Positions 1 to 9,576 of a stretch of 64,000 nucleotides of DNA are shown piece by piece. Each line of letters opens with the position of its first letter. Positions within the stretch are counted from its first letter, which is position 1. The stretch covers positions 744,001 to 808,000 of the forward strand of contig NZ_CP032382.1 of NCBI RefSeq assembly GCF_003589925.1. Reading direction: 5' to 3'. The DNA comes from Chryseolinea soli. GTDB lineage: Bacteria > Bacteroidota > Bacteroidia > Cytophagales > Cyclobacteriaceae. Below the pieces are notes generated by a model. That model saw only the letters and a program-made list of their open reading frames with translations. It was not told the DNA's origin and did no database searches. A program made the position numbers and the translations under genes.

Positions 1-73
1 TTAAAAAACATCGATCATTTGTCGATAAACTCGTATTTTGCGCCAGCATCCCGTAATGGATTTACACGGAACT

Positions 74-1051
74 ATGAAAAAAATCGTCTTAGTTACTTTG
101 TTCAATATGCTGATCGTCTCCCTTTCCCTGGGCCAGACCATCATAAAATATCCGCATTGCAATTGCCAGGAAAAGATCACCTACTCCAGCACCGAACCCA
201 AAAGGCCGGACGGTCCCTACGAGTGGGTTTGCAACGATGTGGTGATTGAATCGGGCCAATTCAAAAACGGTTTGAAAGACGGCGCGTGGATCAGCAAAAG
301 CAAACGGGGTGTCATCATCGGCCAGATCGAGTATACCGATGGAAAATTGAATGGTGCCTACGAACTCTTCCACTCCGACGGCACACCCAAGCTGGTGGCG
401 CGCTTTGTGAATGGCAACCCGGAAGGCAGCTGGCAATACTTCAACGCAAAAACCAAAGTCATCAAGACCGGGAGTTATAAAAACGGGACCCCCGTAGGCG
501 TTTGGACCATCTACGACAAGTTTGGCAAGAAGGTGTTGATGGAATACAATTTTGATCAGAAATCCGTCGCGCCCGAAACACTCGCCCCGTATTACAAGAA
601 CAACACCATGCTTCACGATGATCAAAGTGAAGAGTTCGTCCTCCTCTACTACCCTGACCGCACCCCCCGCGCTGAGGTGCAGCCCTTGGGTGGCTTTTTA
701 TTGGCCAACGACTATTTTGTGGAGTACATGACGATCCCGGCCGTGATGATGGATACCTATACCAACTACAACTTCCAGGTGAGCGTGAGCGTTGAAGCCA
801 ACGCCGTCAAGACCATCGACGTGCTTTTTGTAGACAAAGCGGAATACCATCCCCAGACGCCATCCCTATCCTACATCGTGTCGACCAATCCATCGGGAAA
901 ATTGCAACGGATAGACCACACGGTACTGAACCTGAAATACCTGAGGGGAAAGATCCAGGAAGCCATGAGCATTATGGGGCCTTGGGTGGGTACGTCGGGA
1001 AATCCGGTGGAGATCCAGGTTCCTTTTGTGCTGAACGATATCAAGCACTAG
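74..1051 (+). CDS. Secreted YwqK/MORN-repeat-like protein
   Basis: The product is about 325 residues. It begins with a clear signal peptide (MKKIVLVTLFNMLIVSLSLGQ), so the ATG at 74 is chosen over an in-frame upstream start that would put 12 residues before the signal. Residues about 55-150 carry at least three short repeats of the type G-x-F/Y-x-N-G-x-x-x-G-x-W (GQFKNGLKDGAW, GSYKNGTPVGVW). These are typical of MORN-like repeats in the family often annotated as YwqK antitoxin. The C-terminal 150 residues show no motif I recognise. The protein is probably periplasmic or surface-exposed; its function is unknown, and the antitoxin label of the family should not be taken literally here. A second protein with the same repeat type lies at 47940-49118. 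Confidence 0.75.
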   Translation: MKKIVLVTLFNMLIVSLSLGQTIIKYPHCNCQEKITYSSTEPKRPDGPYEWVCNDVVIESGQFKNGLKDGAWISKSKRGVIIGQIEYTDGKLNGAYELFHSDGTPKLVARFVNGNPEGSWQYFNAKTKVIKTGSYKNGTPVGVWTIYDKFGKKVLMEYNFDQKSVAPETLAPYYKNNTMLHDDQSEEFVLLYYPDRTPRAEVQPLGGFLLANDYFVEYMTIPAVMMDTYTNYNFQVSVSVEANAVKTIDVLFVDKAEYHPQTPSLSYIVSTNPSGKLQRIDHTVLNLKYLRGKIQEAMSIMGPWVGTSGNPVEIQVPFVLNDIKH

Positions 1052-1115
1052 CCTGGGTTGGCCGGAAGCAAGAACATCATCCTGCTCCGACCGCAAGCGC
1101 CTTCAAAATTAAAGC

Positions 1116-3527
1116 TCATTCTGAGCGAAGACTCTTCACCGGGTTCATCAACGCTGCCTTTATCGATTGGAAACTCACCGTGATCAACGTGAGCAACACA
1201 GCCCCTAACCCCACGTAGAGGAATACCCATGCGGTAATGGTGATCCGGTAGGAATAGCTCTGCAACCAACTGTCCAGCGAATAGTAAGCGATAGGAATGG
1301 CCACGCCACAAGCCAACACGGTGAGCACCACAAAATCTTTGGACAGCATTTGCCAGAGGTTGAATACGGATGCTCCCACCACTTTACGGATCCCAATCTC
1401 TTTGGTGCGTTGTTCCGCCACAAAAGAAGACAGTCCGAAAAGTCCAAGACAGCTGATGAAAATGGCCAGTACCGAGAACACCGAAGCCAACTTGCCCACG
1501 CGTTCCTCCGAGGCAAACTTCAGCGCATATTGCTGATCGGCGAATTTATAATCGAACGGAACGGCGGGAATTATCTTTTTAAACACAGCCTCGATCTTGG
1601 GCATGGCTTCGCTAACGCTTACATTCGGATCGATCTTCATTACAAACCAGCCGTGATAACCCTGCACAAAATAAATAGCAGGTTCCATCGGCTCGAAGGG
1701 TGACTGCATGACCATGTCTTTGATCACGCCCAATATTCTGTAGTCGCGGTCCACGCCATAAGCATCATTTTTCCAATGCATGATCTGGCCGACAGGATTT
1801 TTTATATTCATGTATTTGATAGCCGCCTCGTTGAGCACGAATCCACTGGAGTCGGATGCGTATTCCTCGGAAAAGTCGCGACCGTCGACGAATTGCCATC
1901 CCACGGTTCGTCCGAAGGCATGTGAAACGGAAAGCGTGGCAAAATTTGCTTCGAAGGCAGGGTCCTTGCCTTGCCAGTCGAAGCCACCGTTGCCCGACCA
2001 TGTTTCGGTGACCTGTCCGCCGGACTCGGCCACTTCTTTTACGACGCCGGTTTTTAGCAATTCGTTCCGGAGTGCTTCAGACTGGGTGAAGAATTCATCG
2101 GTTTTGCGTTGCACCATCACCAACCCTTCGCGGTCATAGCCGGTAGGGCGAGCTTTGGCGTACATCACTTGCTGGTAAATAATGATCGTTCCAATGATGA
2201 GCGATACGGAGACGGCAAACTGCAATACCACCAATACTTTGCGCGGCAAGGAGGCGAGCTTTCCCATCCGGAAGGTACCCTTCAGGGCACGGATGGCATT
2301 GAAAGACGAGAGGTAAAGGGCCGGATAGCTGCCCGCCAACACACCCGTGACGATACAAAAGAGAATACAGCCCATCCAAAACAACAGGTTTGTCCAGGGC
2401 ATCTGCATTTCTTTCGACGTGAGGTCGTTGAACCAAGGCAAGGCCAGGGTGATCGCCACCAGGCTCAGCAAGAAAGCAAGGCCTACTACCAGGAACGATT
2501 CGCAATAGAATTGCCATACCAGTTGGCTTCGGATGGACCCTATGGATTTTCGAATGCCCACTTCCTTGGCTCTTTTTTCAGAGCGCGCCGTGCTCAGGTT
2601 CATGAAATTGATGCAGGCCAGGAGCAGTACAAAACCTCCGATCATGCCGATGATGCGCACCGACTGGATGGGTCCGTTCTGGGCCACACCATCCTTGAAG
2701 TCGGAGTATAAATGCCAGTCGGACATAGGATGGACCATCACCGATGGGCTGTACGCCAATTCAGCCTGCATCGCAGGGATGTTGCGGATCGCCCTGATCT
2801 CGGCCTCACGAATGTTCTCGTTTACATGGGCGATGGTAGTGTTCGGCGCGATCTCCGCATAGATGAGCAGGAAGTGGTTCGCCCAGCTTTGCTCCTTCAT
2901 CCACGTGTTGTTGATCTCATTCAGCGACCAGGGCATCAGGAATTTCCAATCTTTGAATTGGGTGTTATACGGAAGATCCTCATACACGCCCGTGACCTTT
3001 ACGTCGATCTTGCTATTGACCTGGATAATTTTATTCATCGCCTCCCCGGCGTCGCCAAACAACGCCTTCGCTGTGGAAGCGGATAACAAAACCGAATGCG
3101 GATCCTGTAATCCCAGACGTGTGCCCTCCACCATGTGTAACGTCAGCATGTCAGCAATTCCCTCGCCGGCATAACCACCACTTTGCGAAATGATCTTTTC
3201 ACCAAAAGACAAAACATAGTCGCCTCCCCAGGTAGGGACGATGTGTTTGAAGTTGTTGCTATAATTGGTTTTCAGCTCTTCGATCAGCGGATGGGGAAGG
3301 TGGCGCTGGCCCTTCCAGGTCTTACCCTCAAAGGTACCCCCTTTCATGATCTGCACGATGCGATCGTAATTATCGTGATAGGTGTTGAACGACAATTCGT
3401 CGAACACCCACATACCGATGAGCATGGCCACGGTCATCCCCGCAGCCAGGCCACCGATATTGATGGCGGAATATCCTTTGTTTTTTCGGAGGTTGCGCAG
3501 GGCAACGGCCAGGTAATTTCTGATCAT
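1116..3527 (-). CDS. FtsX/MacB-type ABC transporter permease
   Basis: This 803-residue protein has the duplicated architecture of long Bacteroidota permeases. An N-terminal membrane helix (about 20-42) is followed by a periplasmic MacB-like domain and then a three-helix FtsX block beginning near the motif NFMNLSTARSEKRAKEVGIRKSIGS. A second periplasmic domain and a second FtsX block containing EQRTKEIGIRKVVGAS complete it. The family exports or extracts substrates such as peptides or lipoproteins with a separate MacB/LolD-type ATPase. No ATPase gene is visible nearby, so the partner must be encoded elsewhere. It lies downstream of, and in the same direction as, the permease at 3686-6340, with a 158-base gap, so co-transcription is possible. 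The substrate is unknown. Confidence 0.9.
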   Translation of the reverse strand: MIRNYLAVALRNLRKNKGYSAINIGGLAAGMTVAMLIGMWVFDELSFNTYHDNYDRIVQIMKGGTFEGKTWKGQRHLPHPLIEELKTNYSNNFKHIVPTWGGDYVLSFGEKIISQSGGYAGEGIADMLTLHMVEGTRLGLQDPHSVLLSASTAKALFGDAGEAMNKIIQVNSKIDVKVTGVYEDLPYNTQFKDWKFLMPWSLNEINNTWMKEQSWANHFLLIYAEIAPNTTIAHVNENIREAEIRAIRNIPAMQAELAYSPSVMVHPMSDWHLYSDFKDGVAQNGPIQSVRIIGMIGGFVLLLACINFMNLSTARSEKRAKEVGIRKSIGSIRSQLVWQFYCESFLVVGLAFLLSLVAITLALPWFNDLTSKEMQMPWTNLLFWMGCILFCIVTGVLAGSYPALYLSSFNAIRALKGTFRMGKLASLPRKVLVVLQFAVSVSLIIGTIIIYQQVMYAKARPTGYDREGLVMVQRKTDEFFTQSEALRNELLKTGVVKEVAESGGQVTETWSGNGGFDWQGKDPAFEANFATLSVSHAFGRTVGWQFVDGRDFSEEYASDSSGFVLNEAAIKYMNIKNPVGQIMHWKNDAYGVDRDYRILGVIKDMVMQSPFEPMEPAIYFVQGYHGWFVMKIDPNVSVSEAMPKIEAVFKKIIPAVPFDYKFADQQYALKFASEERVGKLASVFSVLAIFISCLGLFGLSSFVAEQRTKEIGIRKVVGASVFNLWQMLSKDFVVLTVLACGVAIPIAYYSLDSWLQSYSYRITITAWVFLYVGLGAVLLTLITVSFQSIKAALMNPVKSLRSE

Positions 3528-3685
3528 GACGTTAGAGGTTATGTATTAAACACGACGTACCCTGTCGCGATATACCAATCCTATGCCATGCTGAAATGCA
3601 GCCGTATACCCAAAAAAATCGATTACGAGGCCTGAATCGTGTTCACATCCAATCAAGCGTTGTGCGAAAACGATCATGGTCCAAC

Positions 3686-6340
3686 CTATTCCGACCGCAA
3701 GCTCGCCGCCGGGTTTGCCAGGCCGGCACGGATGGCCTGGTAGCTGATGGTAATCAAAGCGATCACTACCGCCATCACACCCCCCAGCACAAAGACATCC
3801 CAGCTCAACTCTGTTTTATAAGTAAAGTCTTGCAACCATTTGTCCATCATATACCACGCCACCGGCGCCGCGATAACGATCGAGATGAGGACCAGTTTCA
3901 CGAAATTGACGGTGAGCAACCGGAATATATTTTCCAGCGAAGCACCCAAAACCAACCGGATGCTGATCTCCTTTCCGCGCTGCTCGATCATGAAGGCCGA
4001 GAGGGCAAACAATCCCAAACAGGCTACGATGATGGCCAGCACGGCAAAGGTGGTGAAGATGTGGCCCATACGTTGCACGTCGTCGTACATGCGGCTGAAG
4101 CTTTCGTCGAGAAATGAATAGCGGATGGGTTGATGCGGGACCACACGCTTCCACACGGTTTCGATGGAGGCGAGGGTTGTGGTCACATCTTTAGCATTCA
4201 GCTTCACCGAAATGATATTGGGGCTGATCCCCAGCTTTAGTACCAGCGGACTTATATCTGAGCGGAAGCTGTCGAAATTAAAATCCTCCACCACACCAAT
4301 GATGTTAAAGACTTCATAATTCATCATGCGCTTGCCAATCGGGTCGGTCAGGCCGAGTTCTTTGGCCATTTTCTGATTGATGATAACGGCCGAGGAATCC
4401 GAGGCCATGTCGCGGGAGAAGTCGCGGCCGGCGGCGAGCTTTAAGCCCATGGTCTTCACATAGTCGTGATCCACTTGCCAGAACTGGCCACCCACCGATT
4501 TGTCGATCTTGTTTCTGCCTTCCAACCAAAACATGTTACCATTCCGTTTTGTACCGTTGATGGGCAGGTAATCGCTGGCGCTGATACTTTTTACATCCGC
4601 TAATTGCAGCAGTTCGTCCTTGAGGGTCTGCAATTTATCGCCCAACGTGTTGGTGCCCTGGAGGAGCAACACTTGTTCTTTATCGAAGCCCACGTCCTTG
4701 GTGAGTATGTAACGCACTTGCCGGTAGATAACAAACGTAGAGATGATGAGGATGATGGACGTGGTGAATTGGAAGACGACCAACACACTACGCGTCGCTG
4801 CATTCTTGCTGCCCCGGCTGAGGTTGCCCTTCAACACCTGGATGGGTTTGAACGACGACAGATAAAACGACGGATACAAACCCGCCAGCAAACCGATCAA
4901 GACACAAGACACCAGCATGACCGGCGCCAACCACCACTCACCCCAGGGAAAGGAAAGCGACTTGGAAGCCAGCACATTAAAGTAGGGCAGGAATAACCAT
5001 GCGAGGAGCAGTCCCAGCGCGAAGGACAGAAAACTGAACAACAGGGATTCAATCAGAAACTGGTTAATGATGTTGCTGCGGAAAGATCCCACGGTTTTGC
5101 GCAGCCCCACTTCCTTGGCCCGGTTGGCCGACTTGGCCGTAGACAGGTTGATGAAATTGATACAGGCAATCACAAGTATGAAAGCGGCAATCACTCCAAA
5201 CAGCCACACGAAACGGATGTCGCCATGCGTTGGCACCGGATCACCAATCCCTGCATTGCGAAGATGAACGTTGGCAATAGGTTGCAATTCATACTGTATG
5301 TTTTTGGCCAATTGTTTTGCATCGGAGCGCCCTTGTTCTATCCAAAGGGGCAGCAGGTATTTCTCGGTGACCTTGAGGAGTTTCTCTTCCAATTGTTTTA
5401 CGTCCGTGCCAGGGCGCAGCAACAAATACGTGGGGTAATTGGTGGCACCCCAATAGTTTTGTTCGCCATTCCAAAACTCGCGTTCTTTCATGGTGATGAT
5501 GAACTGAAAATTAAAATGTGAGTTGGCCGGAAAATCCGCTATGACGCCACCGATCTTATAAGGTTGTTTTGTGTAATCGTTCACCACCATCAACTGGCCT
5601 ACCGGATTCTCTCCCGGGAAATATTTGTCAGCCTTGCTTTTGGTGATGACCATCGTGTTGGGTTGATCCAGGCAATGCGCAAGATTGCCGTATACCATCG
5701 GCACCTTCAGGATCTCCAGCAACTCCTGGTCGGCAAACACAAACCCCTCCTCGTAGGTATTGTCCATCTGGTCGTCGCGCCGGATTTGGTTGCTTCCTGC
5801 ACCGAAAAGTTCACCGGAGTTATACCGGCCGGCCTTCTCGATCTCTGGAAAATCGGCCTTGACCGCAGCGGCGAAGGGCGCTTCCATCCAAACACCGCGG
5901 TCGGTCTCACCCTTCTCCGTAAACACTTCCACGACCCGATAGATCCGGTTGCCATCGGCGTAGTGAAGGTCATAGCTCAACTCGTCGCGGATAAACAAGG
6001 CGATGAGCAAGCAGGCCGCAATGCCGAGTGCAAAGCCGCCGATCTTCACAAAGGAGTACATCTTTTGTTTGGCGAGGTTGCGCCATCCGATCTTGAAATA
6101 ATTTCTAAACATAGCGTAGTGATTTGTTGACGTTGTCGATTTACGAATGGCAAACGGCCGCACATAGTGCAGTACCTGGTACCAATACTGCAGCTTGGCG
6201 CGCGCCGGCGTTGCCTTTCGCAGCATGGTCAGAAATTTCTCGTCCAGGTCGCCTTGCACCTCTTCCGCCAGGTCGTGACGAAGAAAAGCCAGGAGGAAAC
6301 GCCGGGCGAGGCGGGGTGGTGTGTGTTGTTTATTCTCCAT
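3686..6340 (-). CDS. Permease prefix domain 2-containing FtsX-type transporter
   Basis: The product has 884 residues. Residues about 1-75 form a soluble extension (RLARRFLLAFLRHDLAEEVQGDLDEKF) matching the permease prefix domain that in Bacteroidota precedes FtsX permeases next to PadR genes. Then follow the usual helix, MacB-like periplasmic domain, FtsX block (NFINLSTAKSANRAKEVGLRKTVGS), second periplasmic domain and second FtsX block (EQRGKEISIRLVLGAS). Its start lies 15 bases after the PadR gene at 6356-6691, so the two almost certainly form one transcript. PadR partners are commonly multidrug or antimicrobial-peptide exporters, but the substrate cannot be read from the sequence. No ATPase is encoded nearby. 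Confidence 0.92.
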   Translation of the reverse strand: MENKQHTPPRLARRFLLAFLRHDLAEEVQGDLDEKFLTMLRKATPARAKLQYWYQVLHYVRPFAIRKSTTSTNHYAMFRNYFKIGWRNLAKQKMYSFVKIGGFALGIAACLLIALFIRDELSYDLHYADGNRIYRVVEVFTEKGETDRGVWMEAPFAAAVKADFPEIEKAGRYNSGELFGAGSNQIRRDDQMDNTYEEGFVFADQELLEILKVPMVYGNLAHCLDQPNTMVITKSKADKYFPGENPVGQLMVVNDYTKQPYKIGGVIADFPANSHFNFQFIITMKEREFWNGEQNYWGATNYPTYLLLRPGTDVKQLEEKLLKVTEKYLLPLWIEQGRSDAKQLAKNIQYELQPIANVHLRNAGIGDPVPTHGDIRFVWLFGVIAAFILVIACINFINLSTAKSANRAKEVGLRKTVGSFRSNIINQFLIESLLFSFLSFALGLLLAWLFLPYFNVLASKSLSFPWGEWWLAPVMLVSCVLIGLLAGLYPSFYLSSFKPIQVLKGNLSRGSKNAATRSVLVVFQFTTSIILIISTFVIYRQVRYILTKDVGFDKEQVLLLQGTNTLGDKLQTLKDELLQLADVKSISASDYLPINGTKRNGNMFWLEGRNKIDKSVGGQFWQVDHDYVKTMGLKLAAGRDFSRDMASDSSAVIINQKMAKELGLTDPIGKRMMNYEVFNIIGVVEDFNFDSFRSDISPLVLKLGISPNIISVKLNAKDVTTTLASIETVWKRVVPHQPIRYSFLDESFSRMYDDVQRMGHIFTTFAVLAIIVACLGLFALSAFMIEQRGKEISIRLVLGASLENIFRLLTVNFVKLVLISIVIAAPVAWYMMDKWLQDFTYKTELSWDVFVLGGVMAVVIALITISYQAIRAGLANPAASLRSE

Positions 6341-6355
6341 GTATTTTAAAGACCA

Positions 6356-6691
6356 TCATGTCAGCTTGCCTGTTGCAAACCCCGGAAACTGTTTCCACAA
6401 AGCGATCCGGAAGTCGCGCGCCGCACTAAGCGTCTTGCGTCCATAGGCGGTGATCGTGTAAATGCGTTTTCGCCGTCCTCCTCTTTCCGCGGTGGACTCT
6501 CCCATCTGCGAAGTCAGAAATCCCTTCTCCTCCAAACGCGTCAGCGTCGAATGAACGGCACCGATCGATACCGGCCGCCCGGCTTGCGACTCAAATTCCT
6601 CCGCAATGTTGAACGCGTAGGCCTCCGCTCCCAAGATGCCCACCAGGAGCAGGATAACCTCCTCAAATTCTCCCAATCGTGTTTCTATCAT
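6356..6691 (-). CDS. PadR family transcriptional regulator
   Basis: This 111-residue protein starts LGEFEEVILLLVGILGAEAYAFNIAEEFESQAGRPVSIGAVHSTLTRLEEKGFL in essence, which is the PadR winged helix: helices at about 8-30, then the recognition helix near GAVHSTLTRLEEKGF. A wing with a basic GGRRKRIYTIT segment follows. It is the first gene of an operon with the permease at 3686-6340. PadR proteins usually repress themselves and the adjacent transporter and are relieved by a ligand. A candidate operator half-site pair lies upstream at 6710-6748. A homologous PadR-permease pair occurs at 56339-59241. Confidence 0.93.
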   Translation of the reverse strand: MIETRLGEFEEVILLLVGILGAEAYAFNIAEEFESQAGRPVSIGAVHSTLTRLEEKGFLTSQMGESTAERGGRRKRIYTITAYGRKTLSAARDFRIALWKQFPGFATGKLT

Positions 6692-6709
6692 GCCTTTATG
6701 TTACTAGAT

Positions 6710-6748
6710 TGTAGAGGAAATATAGCCTTTTTTCCAATTTGTTCTACA
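6710..6748. promoter_or_regulatory. Inverted half-sites upstream of padR (putative operator)
   Basis: TGTAGA at 6710-6715 and TCTACA at 6743-6748 are exact inverted half-sites separated by 27 A/T-rich bases, just upstream of the PadR start at 6691. PadR dimers bind inverted repeats near their own promoters, so this could be an autoregulatory site. The long spacer makes it weaker than the palindrome near 59265. Confidence 0.25.
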
Positions 6749-6845
6749 TTTTAGTATAAAATCATTCAAAAAAATGCCTTCCCAAATGGAAAGCACATCC
6801 TGAACACCTTCAATACCCACTCCTTATAAAAAGGATACAAAAAAA

Positions 6846-7397
6846 TTATTTTTTCTTTTTACCCTGTTTCGATCTGCCTCCAGAAGACTGATCCCCATCA
6901 CTCGATCTTCTGGCACCTAGCCCCAACTCCACTTTCTTGTACCGTTCATAATACCCCTGCTCGTCCAACGCCGCCTCCGCATCCTCCACCGCCTTCAGCA
7001 GACTGCTCCCATTATTATAAACTTGTTTCGATGCCAGCCGCATGACATACCAAAGCGGCTCCAGCGCTTTCACCATATCCAGGGCTTTCGGGGTCAGATG
7101 GAGCATGCGCTTTCGCCCGTCGTCTTTGCCGGGTACGGATTTGACGAGTTTCTTTTTTTCCATCTCCTTCACGAGGGCAATCACCGAAGGATGGGTATAG
7201 CCAATTTCATTGGCCAGTTCCAATACGCTAAGCGGCGATCGTTTCGACAGGACATACAATACCGGGAACCACTTGGATTCAAAGTCGATGCCATGCTCAT
7301 GATAGATGCGTGTCACATCTTTGCGCATGCCTTCGCTAAGGCGCATCAGGCGTGTTGACAAGGCGAGTTCGCCGAGTTCGTTGATGAGGTTGCTCAT
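6846..7397 (-). CDS. MarR family transcriptional regulator
   Basis: The product is about 183 residues. The ATG at 7397 is chosen because it overlaps the stop of the upstream acetyltransferase gene as ATGA (7394-7397), a typical translational coupling, and because MarR homology starts there. A winged helix is visible around LSVLELANEIGYTHPSVIALVKEMEKKKLVKSV, followed by DDGRKRMLHLT in the wing. The last 20 residues are a basic, low-complexity tail (RSKQGKKKK), which is unusual for the family. MarR proteins are dimeric repressors that respond to small molecules or oxidants. The palindrome at 7956-7975 upstream of the operon is the likely operator, implying autoregulation. Confidence 0.9.
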   Translation of the reverse strand: MSNLINELGELALSTRLMRLSEGMRKDVTRIYHEHGIDFESKWFPVLYVLSKRSPLSVLELANEIGYTHPSVIALVKEMEKKKLVKSVPGKDDGRKRMLHLTPKALDMVKALEPLWYVMRLASKQVYNNGSSLLKAVEDAEAALDEQGYYERYKKVELGLGARRSSDGDQSSGGRSKQGKKKK

Positions 7398-7933
7398 GGC
7401 GTCAATTCGTTGGGATGGGGTGGGCCCTCCAAGGTCAGTTGCATAAACACGAGGTCCAGCCATCGTCCAAATTTGTACGCTACCTGTCGGATGTGGCCTG
7501 CATGGACGAAGCCGAGTTGTTCGTGCAGGTGAATGCTGACTGTATTCTCGCCGTCGATGCCGGCCACCAATAAGTGGATGTCCTTTTGTTTGGCGATGTC
7601 GATGAGCGCTTCCAGCAATTTGCGCGCGATCCCGCGTTTCCGGAAGCCGGGATGAACGTAGACAGAATGTTCTACGGTGTATTTATAGGCTGGACGCGTT
7701 CTGAATTCGCCATAGGAAGCGAAGCCCGCCACCTGGCCGTTCACTTCGGCGATGAGTACGGGGATGTCGTTTTTTATTTTGTCGTCGTACCAGGCCTGGC
7801 GCATGGCGAGCGTGTTGGGCTCGTAGTAGTAGACGGCCGCGGTGTTGAGGATGGCCTCATTGAAAATGTCCAGCATGCTTTGCACGTCGGCCGGGGTGGC
7901 CGGGCGGAGGAGAAGTTCGGGTGAAGAAGGCAT
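7394..7933 (-). CDS. GNAT family N-acetyltransferase (phosphinothricin acetyltransferase-like)
   Basis: This protein of about 179 residues shows the GNAT fold of the Pat/Bar branch: LRPATPADVQSMLDIFNEAI at the N-terminus, the acetyl-CoA loop in SVYVHPGFRKRGIARKLLEAL, and the C-terminal HEQLGFVHAGHIRQVAYKFGRW segment typical of phosphinothricin or methionine-sulfoximine acetyltransferases. It transfers acetyl from acetyl-CoA to an amino group of a small molecule; the substrate is not certain. The ATG at 7933 is preferred over an in-frame TTG at 7954, because the operator palindrome begins only two bases upstream of that TTG. It is the first gene of an operon with the MarR regulator, which suggests a ligand-induced detoxification unit. 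Confidence 0.87.
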   Translation of the reverse strand: MPSSPELLLRPATPADVQSMLDIFNEAILNTAAVYYYEPNTLAMRQAWYDDKIKNDIPVLIAEVNGQVAGFASYGEFRTRPAYKYTVEHSVYVHPGFRKRGIARKLLEALIDIAKQKDIHLLVAGIDGENTVSIHLHEQLGFVHAGHIRQVAYKFGRWLDLVFMQLTLEGPPHPNELTP

Positions 7934-7955
7934 ATGTTTTTCCGGTCTGTTCAAA

Positions 7956-7975
7956 TTATGTAGTTGACTACATAA
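7956..7975. promoter_or_regulatory. Perfect palindrome, probable MarR operator
   Basis: The 20 bases TTATGTAGTTGACTACATAA form a perfect inverted repeat with 9-bp arms and a 2-bp centre. The site lies 22 bases upstream of the acetyltransferase ATG at 7933 and ahead of the GNAT-MarR operon. Length, symmetry and place fit a MarR dimer operator overlapping the promoter. The binding itself is inferred. Confidence 0.75.
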
Positions 7976-8078
7976 ATATACTTTTCAGCCAATTTCCATG
8001 CAACGCTTTTTTATTTTTTTGATCGCAGCCAGTAGAGCGGCTTGTCAGGCCTGCGGCATCCGCTTCACGGTAAATGTA

Positions 8079-8109
8079 TTTGTAAATCGTCGGGAGATGC
8101 TTAATTTGG
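8079..8109 (+). promoter_or_regulatory. Bacteroidota-type promoter candidate for the M20 peptidase gene
   Basis: TTTG at 8079-8082 and TAATTTGG at 8102-8109 are separated by 19 bases. They match the Bacteroidota consensus TTTG-N19-TAnnTTTG at all but one position. The predicted start of transcription lies about 25 bases before the ATG at 8141. Confidence 0.45.
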
Positions 8110-8140
8110 ACACCATTGACTCATCCTATCCCTAAATGCC

Positions 8141-9496
8141 ATGCTGACCATCGCTCACCCCAAATCAACTTCGTTATCGTTTGTTCTTTCCCGCACGGCG
8201 GGGGTTCTGGTTTTATTTTTCGGCATGGTCATGACCGCTCAAGCCCAGCTTTCCAAAACCGAAAAGAAACTCGCCGCCTATGTGGATGCGCACCAGGCCG
8301 AGGCGCTGAAACTCCTGGAAGAAGTGGTGAACATCAACAGCGGCACCATGAATTTTGACGGTGTGCGCAAAGTGGGGCAGGTCTTTCGCACCAAATTGGA
8401 CGCACTCGGATTCAAAACCCAGTGGGTAGACGGAACGCCTTTTAATCGCGCAGGCCACCTGGTGGCCCGCCACACCGGCAAAGGAAAAACCATTCTGCTC
8501 ATCGGCCATCTCGACACCGTATTTGAATTGTCGAGCCCGTTCCAAAAGTATACGGTGGAGAATGATTCGGTCGTGCATGGCCCCGGCGTGGGCGACATGA
8601 AGGGCGGCGACGTGGTGATCATCCAAACCCTGCAAGCCCTGAACGATGCCGGGCTTCTGAAAGACATGAACATCCTGGTGGTGATGACGGGCGATGAAGA
8701 AATGAGCGGCGACCCGTTGTCGAAATCAAAGTACGATCTTATTGAGGCCGCCAAGGAAGCCGACATCGCTATCGGCTTCGAAGATGGCGACGGTCTTACG
8801 GAGACCGCCAACATTTCGCGCCGCAGCGCCTCGGGCTGGGTCCTCAAAGTGACGGGTGTTCCCTCCCATTCTTCGCAGATCTTTACCGACAAAATCGGTG
8901 CCGGCGCCATCTATGAAGCCAGCCGCATCCTCTATAGTTTTTACAACGATCTCTCCAAAGAGCCCGACCTCACCTTCAACCCCGGCGTGATCCTGGGTGG
9001 CTCGTCGGTGGAACATGACTTCGACAAGAACGGGGGTTCGGCTTTTGGCAAAGAAAACATCGTGGCCAAGGAGGTCACCGTCACAGGCGATATCCGCGCC
9101 ATCTCTCCCGAACAACTCAACAAAGCGCAGGAAACCATGAAGGGTATCGTGGCACGCCACCTTCCCCAGACACAAGCTGAGATCACTTTCGACGAAGGCT
9201 ATCCTCCCCTCGCCCCTTCGCCGGGAAATTATGAACTGTTAAAATATTTTGACCAGGTGAGCAAAGACCTGGGCTATGGGCCCGTCACCGCCAACAAACC
9301 CCGCGACGCCGGTGCCGCCGACATCTCGTTCACGTCGGGGTATGTCGACATGGCCATCGATGGACTTGGGTTGGGCAGTGCCGGCGGACACACGATCCAT
9401 GAGATCGCCGACCCGCGGACGGTGGCCATGCAAAGCAAACGCACGGCCGTGCTTCTCTACCGGCTCACGCAACAGAAGTCCGCTCCGAAGCGTTAG
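8141..9496 (+). CDS. Exported M20 family metallopeptidase (carboxypeptidase G2-like)
   Basis: The 451-residue protein starts with a signal peptide ending near MVMTAQAQ (residues about 1-36). The M20 di-zinc motifs are all visible: GHLDTVF (His and Asp ligands), GVGDMKGG (bridging Asp), MTGDEEMSGD (catalytic Glu and ligand) and the C-terminal GGHTIHEIADPR (His). A dimerisation domain is expected between about 205 and 330. Relatives are glutamate carboxypeptidases and aminoacyl peptidases that remove C-terminal residues, so a periplasmic role in peptide use is likely. It is divergent from the GNAT-MarR operon. Confidence 0.92.
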   Translation: MLTIAHPKSTSLSFVLSRTAGVLVLFFGMVMTAQAQLSKTEKKLAAYVDAHQAEALKLLEEVVNINSGTMNFDGVRKVGQVFRTKLDALGFKTQWVDGTPFNRAGHLVARHTGKGKTILLIGHLDTVFELSSPFQKYTVENDSVVHGPGVGDMKGGDVVIIQTLQALNDAGLLKDMNILVVMTGDEEMSGDPLSKSKYDLIEAAKEADIAIGFEDGDGLTETANISRRSASGWVLKVTGVPSHSSQIFTDKIGAGAIYEASRILYSFYNDLSKEPDLTFNPGVILGGSSVEHDFDKNGGSAFGKENIVAKEVTVTGDIRAISPEQLNKAQETMKGIVARHLPQTQAEITFDEGYPPLAPSPGNYELLKYFDQVSKDLGYGPVTANKPRDAGAADISFTSGYVDMAIDGLGLGSAGGHTIHEIADPRTVAMQSKRTAVLLYRLTQQKSAPKR

Positions 9497-9576
9497 TCCA
9501 ATCCTATTTCTGTTTTATTATCGGTGGGGAACCTTGAAGTCCCTAACCAATCGCTGTGTTTGTTGTTAGATGGTCT

